Virus record (IMG/VR): IMGVR_UViG_3300034101_003906
Coordinates: 1-22,540 of that record
From: a virus
Strand: one strand, 5' to 3'
Length of the DNA: 22,540 bases
The position numbers were made by a program, and so were the translations under genes. The first letter of the stretch is position 1, and each line of letters starts with the position of its first letter. Below the pieces are notes generated by a model. That model did no database searches. It saw only the letters and a program-made list of their open reading frames with translations, and was not told the DNA's origin. Below, in pieces: positions 1 to 6,329 of the stretch.

Positions 1-409
1 TCTCACCTTCCCCGCCTTCGGCTTTCGGCTCCGGTTCGGGCAAGATGCCCGTGGCGCGATAGGCGTCCGTCATCGTTTTAATGTCGGGGTTGCCGAGCAA
101 ATCCCTCACGTGTGAGGCTTTTGCCAGTTTCATCCATCGCTGGCACGTTTGCAGGGACACATCGACCCCGCAGCCTTCCATCCAGTTCTCAAACTCCCCG
201 TGCGGCACAATGTCCTTGGCCTTGTTCATGATCTCGCCCGCTTTGATCGCGTAGCGAATCGCCATTTGGCCGTAACCGACCGCCGAAGCGGCCATCTTGT
301 TTGCCTCTCCTGCGGCAACTTTCAGTTGCTCGGCGCAGGCATCGGCGGTTTCAAGTTGCTGGACATCGAAGCCCAGAACTTCGTGAACGAGTTGTTCGGT
401 TGTTTGCAT
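1..409 (-). CDS. DUF3102-like phage protein, partial (runs off left edge)
   Basis: The reading frame opens at ATG 409-407 and stays open for 136 codons to the window edge, so the C-terminus is missing. Residues about 45-100 hold the pattern I recognise as DUF3102: a helix around GYGQMAIRYAIKAGEI, then AKDIVPHGEFENWM (64-77), then VSLQTCQRWMKLA (84-96), which looks like a helix-turn-helix. The family is common in phages and plasmids and has no established reaction; the HTH-like end suggests DNA binding, which is inference. Its start lies 88 bases inside the 3' end of the preceding HTH gene in another frame, an unusually long overlap. It is the last visible gene of the 2331-to-1 transcription block. 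The visible tail is rich in proline and glutamate (PEPEPKAEGGEGE). Confidence 0.72.
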   Translation of the reverse strand, partial: MQTTEQLVHEVLGFDVQQLETADACAEQLKVAAGEANKMAASAVGYGQMAIRYAIKAGEIMNKAKDIVPHGEFENWMEGCGVDVSLQTCQRWMKLAKASHVRDLLGNPDIKTMTDAYRATGILPEPEPKAEGGEGE

Positions 410-933
410 AATTTGGATTTTCTTTCTTTGTGAATCCGCAGAGCGCGGGTTCGATATGATTCGCGGGCGGTGTCAGACTTCATGTGCCGCGCCGTGGGCA
501 GTTGCAGATCGTCCTTGATCGAAACGATGACCTTGGAGACGGCGGCACGGGTCACGCCGTATTTCTTAGCGATCTCGGTCTGCGACTCCGGTTTGCGGTT
601 GATGACGGCGAGATAACATTCCGCCTTCATCGCGGTCTGGCGCGTCTGCGAATTGGTCAACGCTTGCAGGAGGCGAATCGCTGCTTCATCCCCGAAGGTG
701 CGGCTGGCTCCGTGTCCGTGTTCCTGCGCGTCCCACTCGCGCCAAAACTCGCGGAAGACTTCCAGCGACCACCAATTCAGCAGCGCGACTTGCGCGGCAA
801 GCGAGGGCGGCGGCGGGACGCGAAGCCGTGCGTCGAGGAAAACATCCTCGGCGGTGTCGTGTGGTAATTCGGGGCCGCAACTTGCTTCCGCATAGTCGGC
901 GGCATCGGAGAATTTAGTGTCTGGATGGGCCAT
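322..933 (-). CDS. Helix-turn-helix phage protein of unknown role
   Basis: A 203-residue protein. Residues about 117-140 (SQTEIAKKYGVTRAAVSKVI) form a clear helix-turn-helix of the type used by small terminase subunits and by transcription regulators. The N-terminal 100 residues are tryptophan-rich (LNWWSLEVFREFWREW, 52-67) and match nothing I can name. The C-terminal tail after the HTH is basic. A second, better-placed candidate for the small terminase subunit exists at 5531-6226, so I prefer DNA-binding regulator here, but TerS-like cannot be excluded. The ATG at 933 sits 49 bases downstream of the previous stop with no obvious Shine-Dalgarno. Its last 88 bases also encode the start of the DUF3102 gene. 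Confidence 0.75.
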   Translation of the reverse strand: MAHPDTKFSDAADYAEASCGPELPHDTAEDVFLDARLRVPPPPSLAAQVALLNWWSLEVFREFWREWDAQEHGHGASRTFGDEAAIRLLQALTNSQTRQTAMKAECYLAVINRKPESQTEIAKKYGVTRAAVSKVIVSIKDDLQLPTARHMKSDTARESYRTRALRIHKERKSKLCKQPNNSFTKFWASMSSNLKPPMPAPSN

Positions 934-982
934 TACGGCCCCGGAGCGTCACGCGCATGGCGCGAGATATACAGGACGCGAA

Positions 983-1144
983 CTATTTGTCAAGCCCCTC
1001 GTCTCGCTTCTTGCGCCTCGCCTCCCCGGACTTGATCCCGGCCAAGCGGTAATGCTCCTTGCTGCGGGCCTTGGCCTTGCCTGTCCCTGCCTTGCCGCCC
1101 CTCTTGCCGAGGGCGGCGGCGGCTTTGGATATTGCGTCACTCAT
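983..1144 (-). CDS. Small basic glycine/lysine-rich phage protein (53 aa)
   Basis: A short gene read from ATG 1144 to TAG 985-983. The product begins MSDAISKAAAALGKRGGKAG and continues with alternating Lys, Arg, Gly and Ala, then HYRLAGIKSGEARRKK. This 'ALGKRGGKA...' composition recurs in very small phage proteins and suggests a nucleic-acid-associated protein, but no function is known to me. The start overlaps the preceding stop in the ATGA arrangement (1141-1144), which strongly supports this start and reality as a gene. Confidence 0.6.
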   Translation of the reverse strand: MSDAISKAAAALGKRGGKAGTGKAKARSKEHYRLAGIKSGEARRKKRDEGLDK

Positions 1145-1407
1145 AGCTTGATCCAGTTAGGAGCCTGCCACGCCACGCCAAGGGCAGCAAGTTCGGGATG
1201 GGCGCGCTTGCAGTCTTCCAGCGGCTGCGGAATCGCGGTCGGCTGGCCGCGATACATGGGCGTGGCCTCGCCGTCCGCATTGATGCTGATGTAGTCGCGG
1301 GGCAATTCGCGCATCATGGCGAAGACCTTGCGCTGCTCGGCCTCCGGTGCTTTGCCGCTCAAGGCCATCCAAGCGGCCTGCACTTCGTTGAGTCGTGCCA
1401 CGTTCAT
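1141..1407 (-). CDS. Hypothetical phage protein (88 aa)
   Basis: An 88-residue protein of no family I recognise. It starts MNVARLNEVQAAWMALSGKAPE, probably a helical pair, has a central segment with ADGEATPMYRG, and ends QAPNWIKL. No signal peptide, membrane segment or metal motif is visible. It is joined by ATGA overlaps to the gene before (1404-1407) and after (1141-1144), so it is one cistron of a translationally coupled chain. Confidence 0.65.
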   Translation of the reverse strand: MNVARLNEVQAAWMALSGKAPEAEQRKVFAMMRELPRDYISINADGEATPMYRGQPTAIPQPLEDCKRAHPELAALGVAWQAPNWIKL

Positions 1408-1547
1408 ACGGCAGCGGGGCTTGCGGTTACGATATACTCGTCCCGATCAAACTCGACCACGATGATGTTCTGCGGCTCGCCCCCGTCAAGCTCGGCCTTG
1501 GGCGGCACGGGCTTGACCGGGAACGGGATGATCTTGTCGGACTTCAT
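1404..1547 (-). CDS. Small hypothetical phage protein (47 aa)
   Basis: Runs from ATG 1547 to TGA 1406-1404. The product starts MKSDKIIPFPVKPVPPKAEL and has a beta-like core NIIVVEFDRDEYIVTAS. An excellent Shine-Dalgarno, AGGAGGT, sits 6 bases before the ATG and fixes the start. ATGA overlaps link it to both neighbours (1544-1547 and 1404-1407). The function is unknown. Confidence 0.62.
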   Translation of the reverse strand: MKSDKIIPFPVKPVPPKAELDGGEPQNIIVVEFDRDEYIVTASPAAV

Positions 1548-1729
1548 GGCAAGACCTCCTGCGCGTTGAGCGGCAAGACGAGTTGCGGATCGGCCTGCTC
1601 CTTGCGGGCAAGCTGGACGGTGTGTGCGTGTTTGACCGCGACTGTTGCGAATTGAAGAACGGCGTCGAGGCTGTAGTCGTGGTGACTGTTAAACTCGGCG
1701 GCGGCTTGAAGGATTGAGTGGATGTTCAT
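1544..1729 (-). CDS. Small hypothetical phage protein (61 aa)
   Basis: Starts at ATG 1729 (MNIHSILQAAAEFNSHHDYS), chosen over a longer in-frame start at 1837 because it overlaps the preceding stop as ATGA (1726-1729) like its neighbours. The product is mostly predicted helix (LDAVLQFATVAVKHAHTVQLARKEQ) and ends in LVLPLNAQEVLP. It contains several histidines but no recognisable metal-binding pattern. No function can be assigned. Confidence 0.62.
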   Translation of the reverse strand: MNIHSILQAAAEFNSHHDYSLDAVLQFATVAVKHAHTVQLARKEQADPQLVLPLNAQEVLP

Positions 1730-2028
1730 TGTCCAATCTCCTTGTTGTGCGCATCGCACAGGGCTTGCGCCTCGGCCTGTCCGTTTTTGCCAAAGCGAGC
1801 GTAAGCCGTGCCAGACAAGTGGCGGTCGCGCTCGCACTTAACGTAATAGCCTTCGCGCTTGCCGTTGTTCGTTGACCACCAGCAAACGTGCCAAGGTTGA
1901 GCGCGGGCCTCCTCGGCCCTGCGCTCAATGAAGTTGCGGTCGCGCTGCCAATACTGACTGCGAGCGCGATCCGCTAGGTATGCGGCAATCACCTTGTCGG
2001 TGATCGGCGTTGTGTGTTTCGTGTTCAT
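1726..2028 (-). CDS. Hypothetical phage protein (100 aa)
   Basis: A 100-residue protein beginning MNTKHTTPITDKVIAAYLAD. Its core is rich in Trp, Tyr and Arg (WHVCWWSTNNGKREGYYVKC) and resembles a small beta-barrel or beta-sheet fold. No known family comes to mind. It is not coupled to the preceding gene: a 66-base gap holds a 9-bp GC stem-loop and a GAACACAGAAC element ending 3 bases before the ATG. It couples to the next gene by ATGA at 1726-1729. Confidence 0.68.
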   Translation of the reverse strand: MNTKHTTPITDKVIAAYLADRARSQYWQRDRNFIERRAEEARAQPWHVCWWSTNNGKREGYYVKCERDRHLSGTAYARFGKNGQAEAQALCDAHNKEIGQ

Positions 2029-2031
2029 TTG

Positions 2032-2042
2032 GTTCTGTGTTC
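2032..2042 (-). promoter_or_regulatory. GAACACAGAAC start-site element, copy 1
   Basis: Minus-strand GAACACAGAAC ends 3 bases before the ATG at 2028. It is one of five identical 11-base copies placed at gene starts that lack an overlapping upstream gene. No Shine-Dalgarno is seen here, so it may act as a CA-rich translation enhancer or as a binding site. The repetition is directly visible; the role is inference. Confidence 0.5.
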
Positions 2043-2063
2043 GTTGTGGTTCGCCGTCCCATG

Positions 2064-2086
2064 CCGCCCCCGACTTGCGGGGGCGG
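2064..2086 (-). other. GC-rich stem-loop in intergenic spacer
   Basis: A perfect 9-bp stem (CCGCCCCCG with CGGGGGCGG) and a 5-base loop lie between the stop at 2095 and the start at 2028. There is no T-run after it on the minus strand, so it is not a typical intrinsic terminator. It could protect or pause the mRNA. A similar stem precedes the ERF gene at 13029-13052. Confidence 0.5.
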
Positions 2087-2094
2087 GAGGGAGG

Positions 2095-2331
2095 TCAGGC
2101 AGCGCGCTCCGCGCTAAAGATCGGGGCCATACTGTAATCGTCGGGCCGCAGGTATTCGATGCCGCTGCAATCCGTCTTGATCTTCGTGCGGCGAATTTCG
2201 CCGTTGTATTTAATGGTTGCGGTCTTTGCCGTGCGCTTGATGACGAACAACTCAAAAAAGCAGTTGCTATCGCAAATGCTGCGAGTGACGTAACGGGCGG
2301 CGGCTTGGATTTGTGTGTTCTGTGTTCTCAT
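2095..2331 (-). CDS. Hypothetical phage protein (78 aa), first gene of the left-hand block
   Basis: The first gene after the terminase and the likely first cistron of a separate transcript. The product begins MRTQNTQIQAAARYVTRSICDSNCFFELFVIKRTAKTATIKYNGEIRRTKI and looks like a compact alpha-beta protein with no named family. Codons 2-5 coincide with a GAACACAGAAC element. The predicted -10 box at 2341-2346 would put the transcript start about 3 bases before the ATG, so the message may be leaderless or nearly so. That is inference from the box positions. Confidence 0.65.
   Translation of the reverse strand: MRTQNTQIQAAARYVTRSICDSNCFFELFVIKRTAKTATIKYNGEIRRTKIKTDCSGIEYLRPDDYSMAPIFSAERAA
2317..2327 (-). 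promoter_or_regulatory. GAACACAGAAC start-site element, copy 2
   Basis: Here the 11-base element lies just inside the gene, immediately after the ATG at 2331 plus one base. A CA-rich stretch directly downstream of a start codon is known in E. coli to raise translation of leadered and leaderless messages, which would fit the near-leaderless start predicted here. Confidence 0.5.
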
Positions 2332-2340
2332 TACCCCGAT

Positions 2341-2371
2341 AAGATAAAGCCAAGCGCTTGCCTTTGTAAAG
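2341..2371 (-). promoter_or_regulatory. Putative promoter with two operator-like palindromes
   Basis: On the minus strand, TTTACA (2370-2365) and TATCTT (2346-2341) are separated by 18 bases and resemble -35 and -10 boxes. A perfect 10-bp palindrome CAAGCGCTTG (2351-2360) sits in the spacer, a classic operator position. A second dyad, CTTTGTAAAG (2362-2371), covers the -35 box. The same CTTTGTAAAG occurs at 14877-14886 in the divergent RHH control region. The promoter would drive the 2331-to-1 block separately from the terminase transcript. Confidence 0.45.
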
Positions 2372-2401
2372 AAAAAGATTCGCCTTTTTTAATCTTTTTT
2401 T
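2372..2401. terminator. Putative intrinsic terminator after large terminase gene
   Basis: AAAAAGATT (2372-2380) pairs with AATCTTTTT (2391-2399) around a 10-base loop, with T-rich flanks in both directions. The stem is AU-rich and so weak, but its position just after the terminase stop and before the putative promoter fits the end of the terminase transcript. Confidence 0.45.
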
Positions 2402-2432
2402 CCCACCCCCTAACCCCTTGAAAATAGGGGAT

Positions 2433-4229
2433 TTACGCGCTTGCCTTCTCTGAAGGACGCTCGGCGGCGGGGGTAAGAACCTTGGCGAGCAGGGCCGCGA
2501 CGATCTGCATTTTCTCGCAGTCGCGGAGGTGATTCGGGCGGGACTTTACGACTACCCACTTCGACGCGACCGCGCCCGTGACCGGATTCCGAAGGCGTTT
2601 CTTTACGGTGCTTGCAAGGTGTTCGTGCCAATCAAGCGGGAAGTCTTTCGGGAACTCCCAGCGCGGCGGCTCGGTGCGGCGTAGTGCGTCGAGGATGTCT
2701 TCGCACGTTGGCGCGGAAAACTTGATGAGCGGACAAGTGCGACGAGCAAGCGTGCCGCTGTCCCATCTCCCACCGCCCGCAGGATCGCCGCGTTCCGGGC
2801 GAGCGTAAGCGCGTTGCACTTTGCGACCGTTGTCGTTCCACGTGAAACTCTCGTTGTCCGATCCGCGCAGGGCGACATAGCCGAAGCGGCAGCAGGCAAA
2901 ATAAACTTCCCGCGAGGCAAAGGCGGAATCGACGAAGACGCAGGGAGGGCGGATTTCGTTTTCCTCGCGTAGCTTTTCCAAGTCATCCCACGTTTCGATC
3001 CGTCCCGCGAATCTTCCGCGCGAGCGTCCGTCTTTTGACCAATCGCGGATGACGCACCAAAAATGTCGCCCGCCTTGGTCTTGAACGTCCACGGTCATTG
3101 CGGAGAACTCGGCCTCGTCCCAGCGGTCGCCGCTCATGTAATCGCTGGCGCTGGCTTTGACCTCTTGTTCCTTGTCGGCGTCTTCGACCCAAGGCTCGGC
3201 CAGTGCGCCGTTGACGAAATCTTGCAAGCCGAGGAGCGAGGCTTTATCGGCAAGAAACTTCACGGCCAATTCCCCGAAGCTGCACGACTTCCACGGGGCA
3301 TAAAGCGAGTTGAGATGGTAGCTGCGGCGTCCGGGGCTGGCGTTGGGGTTGGTCGGACGCCATTCGCCCTCGCGCAGCATCTTAGTCTTGTGGCCGCTGT
3401 CGATGCGCCCCTTGCAATGTTCGCACTCGTAGTAAGCCGACAGGCGCACGGCTTCCTCGTCCCATTTGCCGTTCTCGTCACGGGCTTTCTCGTCCCACTT
3501 TACGCGGCCCCAGAGCAGACGTTGCTTCTCGCCGCAGTGCGGGCAGGGCACGAAATAGAAACGCTGGTCGCCCGCCAAAAATGCCTGCCAAATTTCGCCG
3601 TCCTCGGTGGTTGGCGTGGATGTCTTGACCCGCAGGGCGTTGGTGAATGACTTCGTTCGGTTCTCGGCAAGGGCCACGGCCCCGGCTTCGCGGGCACTTG
3701 GTTCGGCAAATTTGTCCACCTCGTCGAGTATGAGCAGGCCGATGGGGCGAGAGGCCAAGTTGGCCGGGGAGTTCGACCCGACGAAGTTGACCGTGCAGTC
3801 GCGGAATTGCTGCTCCAGCGTTTTGTAGCGGTGCGGGTTGTAGGGCTTGAGTGTGGCGAGGCGCTTGCAGTCATCGACCATCGGTTGCCAGCGGTTCTCG
3901 GAGAACGAGCGCACGAAGTTTTCATTCGGCGCGACCCACAAAGTCGGGCACGGGTTATTGACCAACCGCCACGCCATGCCGATCAAGACGATGGTGGACT
4001 TGGCCGTCTGTGTTCCGAAGCAAAGCGTCATGTCGCTGACGCGCGGATCGCTGAACGCCGCCAGCGGTTCGCGAACGTAAGGCGTCAAGAGCGTGCTATA
4101 CGGCCCCGGTGTCTCGGTCTGACGGCGGGACAGGACAATCTCATCCTCGGCCCACTGATAAACTTCGCGCGTGTCGATTGGCGCAAAGACATCACGCAGG
4201 CTACGGATGACTTCGGCAGTCAACGTCAT
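2433..4229 (-). CDS. Phage terminase large subunit, GpA family
   Basis: The packaging motor that translocates DNA into the prohead and cuts the concatemer. The 598-residue length is normal for the GpA (lambda-like) family. The ATPase domain shows a Walker-A-like FGTQTAKST (71-79) and Walker B LLILDE (165-170). Two CxxC pairs (229-232 and 269-272) suggest a zinc finger between the two domains. The nuclease domain carries conserved acidic residues in MTVDVQDQ (D381) and VFVDSAF (D434). The start at 4229 lies 29 bases inside the preceding 52-aa gene. Upstream on the same strand are Mom, a ParB-like protein and the small terminase subunit, so modification genes sit inside the packaging module. 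Portal and head genes are not in the window. Confidence 0.93.
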   Translation of the reverse strand: MTLTAEVIRSLRDVFAPIDTREVYQWAEDEIVLSRRQTETPGPYSTLLTPYVREPLAAFSDPRVSDMTLCFGTQTAKSTIVLIGMAWRLVNNPCPTLWVAPNENFVRSFSENRWQPMVDDCKRLATLKPYNPHRYKTLEQQFRDCTVNFVGSNSPANLASRPIGLLILDEVDKFAEPSAREAGAVALAENRTKSFTNALRVKTSTPTTEDGEIWQAFLAGDQRFYFVPCPHCGEKQRLLWGRVKWDEKARDENGKWDEEAVRLSAYYECEHCKGRIDSGHKTKMLREGEWRPTNPNASPGRRSYHLNSLYAPWKSCSFGELAVKFLADKASLLGLQDFVNGALAEPWVEDADKEQEVKASASDYMSGDRWDEAEFSAMTVDVQDQGGRHFWCVIRDWSKDGRSRGRFAGRIETWDDLEKLREENEIRPPCVFVDSAFASREVYFACCRFGYVALRGSDNESFTWNDNGRKVQRAYARPERGDPAGGGRWDSGTLARRTCPLIKFSAPTCEDILDALRRTEPPRWEFPKDFPLDWHEHLASTVKKRLRNPVTGAVASKWVVVKSRPNHLRDCEKMQIVAALLAKVLTPAAERPSEKASA

Positions 4230-4359
4230 GGCTCAACAAATCGCGCAAGGCGTTGCGCTGGCGTTCCAGTTCGCGCGCAAAGTCGGCATCGACTACTTCG
4301 CCGCCCTGCCCCGCGAAGGGTTCAAAAGCCACGGCATCGGTTTCGGGCGTGTCCGTCAT
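4201..4359 (-). CDS. Small hypothetical phage protein between Mom and terminase (52 aa)
   Basis: Reads from ATG 4359 to TAG 4203-4201. The product, MTDTPETDAVAFEPFAGQGG then VVDADFARELERQRNALRDLL, has an acidic N-terminus and a short helix. ATGA overlap with the preceding stop (4356-4359) and a 29-base overlap with the terminase start support it as a real coupled cistron. Function unknown; the position invites a role in packaging, but nothing in the sequence proves it. Confidence 0.55.
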   Translation of the reverse strand: MTDTPETDAVAFEPFAGQGGEVVDADFARELERQRNALRDLLSHDVDCRSHP

Positions 4360-5063
4360 GCCGCTTGAGAGTGGAGCGCTGGGGTCGGTGTCGAGCCGCC
4401 CTCTCCCGCAAGGTTTGCGGGCGTGTCCTTGGTGTCACTTCCAGCGCGTTTTGGGTATGGCCGCGAAAGCGGCAAAATCTTTTTCCTCATCTCGCTGTCA
4501 AGCGGCATGAGGTAGCGGTGCTTTCCGGGCGTGCGAATAATCTGACACTGGCTCGGCTTTAGAGTCTTTCGCTTTGCGCCTTGCTGTATGTTCCAGCCCT
4601 TTTCACTGACTTGTCGTGAGTGTAGCCGCTTGCCGTTGTGCCAGTATTCGCAGCTTGGCGCAGTGCTTCCGACATATATCCAGTTGCCAGCTTGATAGAT
4701 TCCGCCGTGATGTCCTTTGTGCGGATCAGCAAAAGAAACAATGAGCCGCAAGCGAGGGCTGTTTTTGCCGAGAAACATCATTGCCAGCTTAACGATCTTG
4801 CTGACTGATGACTGATGAGTGGTGAGAGCAACGCGCGTTAGCTCACAGCCCTCGTCTTGTTCTAAACCATAAGGCTTGAGCAAGTTTGACGAGGCGCCGC
4901 GCGAGAAGATAACAACGCCAATGAATTTTGCATTTTCCCACACGCCTATTTTTACAAGCGGCGGAACGGGCAAGCTCTCGCTGTAATGCCAATGCTCGCA
5001 CGCATAGCGGGCAGCATCGTGCGTGGCCCAATCAATCTTGAGGTTACATTTGCTCACGGGCAT
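4356..5063 (-). CDS. mom: Mom-like DNA modification protein
   Basis: A 235-residue protein whose first 155 residues match the Mom family: AARYACEHWHYSESLP (17-32), VKIGVWENAKFIGVVIFSRGA (37-57), CELTRVAL (73-80), and VSFADPHKGHHGGIYQAGNWIYVGST (109-134). Mom of phage Mu has an acetyltransferase-like fold and converts adenines in phage DNA to N6-carbamoylmethyladenine, blocking many restriction enzymes. By homology this phage probably masks its own DNA. The tail after about residue 190 is low-complexity and poorly conserved. The gene overlaps the ParB-like stop by 20 bases, so the two are translationally linked. No Com-like translational activator is visible. The family call is firm; the exact modified base is inference. 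Confidence 0.85.
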   Translation of the reverse strand: MPVSKCNLKIDWATHDAARYACEHWHYSESLPVPPLVKIGVWENAKFIGVVIFSRGASSNLLKPYGLEQDEGCELTRVALTTHQSSVSKIVKLAMMFLGKNSPRLRLIVSFADPHKGHHGGIYQAGNWIYVGSTAPSCEYWHNGKRLHSRQVSEKGWNIQQGAKRKTLKPSQCQIIRTPGKHRYLMPLDSEMRKKILPLSRPYPKRAGSDTKDTPANLAGEGGSTPTPALHSQAA

Positions 5064-5556
5064 CGAACTCTTGCTCGCAGTGCGGGCACTTCACTATTTT
5101 CGGCTCCAGCTGATCGAGTTTGCCTTGGTCATCTTCCGTTCCGGGTTGGAAGTCGATAGCCGCGCTGGCCCCAAGATCGGCCAACGCATCCCGGTCAAAG
5201 CCCACATCGACCATCGTGATCCCTTCCGCCGCCAGCCCTTCAAGCTCGGCCATGAGAAGCTCCTCATCCCATTCGGCAAGCTCGGCCATGCGGTTGATGG
5301 AAATGCGGAGTGCCTTGATCTCGGCTTCGCTCAAGTCATCGCAGAGCGCGACCGGAACCTCGGTCATGCCAAGACGCTTGGCAGCTTTGATCCGAAGGTG
5401 GCCGTCGATCAGTGTGCCGTCCGACTTCGCCAGCACAGGCACACGAAATCCGAATCGCTTGATCGCGGCGGCGACCGCCTCGACGGCGTGGTCATTGCGC
5501 CGGGGGTTCCCGGCGTAGGCGATCAGTTTCTCAAGCGGTAGGTTGGTGGTCTTCAT
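5044..5556 (-). CDS. ParB-like N-terminal domain protein
   Basis: A 170-residue protein with the ParB/Sulfiredoxin-type domain over residues 6-90: AGNPRRND (15-22), then GTLIDGHLRIKAAKRLGMTEVPV (47-69), where GHLR is the conserved core, then LRISINRMAELAEWD. In phages such domains often stand beside or fused to DNA methylases and other base modifiers; here the partner is Mom, immediately downstream and overlapping. The C-terminus ends in KCPHCEQEFD (156-165), half of a possible zinc ribbon. It lacks a ParB centromere-binding HTH domain, so plasmid-type partitioning is unlikely. It may help choose or mark DNA for modification, which is inference. Confidence 0.85.
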   Translation of the reverse strand: MKTTNLPLEKLIAYAGNPRRNDHAVEAVAAAIKRFGFRVPVLAKSDGTLIDGHLRIKAAKRLGMTEVPVALCDDLSEAEIKALRISINRMAELAEWDEELLMAELEGLAAEGITMVDVGFDRDALADLGASAAIDFQPGTEDDQGKLDQLEPKIVKCPHCEQEFDAREQM

Positions 5557-6226
5557 AGGTTTCTTTGAAAAGGCTGCGGACGTAGTTCTCCATGACGCCT
5601 TGCGCGTGGTGCGGGTCTTGCGGGTTAAGCTGTGCGGCCAAGGCGGCAGGAGCGGCGACGAGCTTTTGCCGTAACTCGCTGAAGACGGTGCGGAAGGATC
5701 GCTTGGCGGCTTCCGTGGTCATCGTCTTGCCCGTGCGCTCCAAGAGGTCAAGCAGGTCGCGCTCGGTGTCCTTTTGCTTGGGGATGATGTTGTTCATGAT
5801 CTGCGTCCATCGTTGCGCCATCGCTTCGTCGCCGCGCTTGTGGCAGGCGGCGATGCGGCCTGCGGCGTATTGGCGGCTGGATCGCTGGGCGCGCAGCATC
5901 TCCTTGCAGGACGCTTCGCTGGTGATGACTTCCTCCGGGCGCTCGGCTAACTCGACGGCCTGCTTGGTCGCCTGCGGGTCTTCATCGACTTCGACGGAAA
6001 GCTCCGGGGCGGGGTCGGCTTGCGCCATCGGGTCAGCGAGTAGCGATTTCGGGGCCGGGGCGGGGCCGGGGGCGCGTCCCGCGCGGCGGGTGGCGTTCCG
6101 GGCACGCCAGACGCTGCCGCCTTCCAAGTCGGACGGCATCCCGCGCTGCCGCCAGCGGTGGATCAATGACGGGGCCACGCCTTCATGGCGGGCTTGTTCT
6201 CTGACGGATGTGGTGGCCTCGTTCAC
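5531..6226 (-). CDS. Putative terminase small subunit
   Basis: A 231-residue protein starting at GTG 6226. The first 30 residues (TSVREQARHEGVAPSLIHRWRQRGMP) form a helix-turn-helix like those of Nu1-type small terminase subunits, which recognise the packaging site. A proline/alanine linker (50-65) and a helical, charged C-terminus follow (QKDTERDLLDLLERTGKTMTTEAAKR). Position supports the call: it is in the packaging module, upstream of the large subunit, with the HNH nuclease gene before it. The odd feature is that ParB-like and Mom genes lie between the two terminase subunits. It overlaps the ParB-like start by 26 bases. An HTH regulator is the alternative. Confidence 0.62.
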   Translation of the reverse strand: MNEATTSVREQARHEGVAPSLIHRWRQRGMPSDLEGGSVWRARNATRRAGRAPGPAPAPKSLLADPMAQADPAPELSVEVDEDPQATKQAVELAERPEEVITSEASCKEMLRAQRSSRQYAAGRIAACHKRGDEAMAQRWTQIMNNIIPKQKDTERDLLDLLERTGKTMTTEAAKRSFRTVFSELRQKLVAAPAALAAQLNPQDPHHAQGVMENYVRSLFKETYEDHQPTA

Positions 6227-6296
6227 TTGTGGCGTTCACCCTGTCAACATTCGGTGGACACTCAAAAAAATGACGAGAGTCGCGTGCCACACACCC

Positions 6297-6320
6297 TTTG
6301 AAAGCGCGGAAGCCTTCAAA
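6297..6320. other. Inverted repeat between HNH and small terminase genes
   Basis: TTTGAAAGC (6297-6305) and GCCTTCAAA (6312-6320) pair at 8 of 9 positions around a 6-base loop, just after the HNH stop in the 103-base spacer 6227-6329. No T-run follows on the minus strand, so it is either a weak terminator or an operator. Nothing else convincing is seen in the spacer. Confidence 0.3.
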
Positions 6321-6329
6321 CACAACGAC

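Noticed and set aside
3063-4562. Long plus-strand open frames opposite the terminase gene (3063-3650, 3807-4562)
   Set aside because: They are shadows of the terminase and Mom genes; their translations show no family motif and the minus-strand protein is unmistakable.
5044-5556. Plasmid partition ParB
   Set aside because: No HTH/centromere-binding domain and no ParA neighbour; the domain is the phage modification-associated type.
6242-6247. Consensus TTGACA (minus strand) before the small terminase gene
   Set aside because: It is only about 16 bases before the start codon and no -10 box can fit before the coding region.
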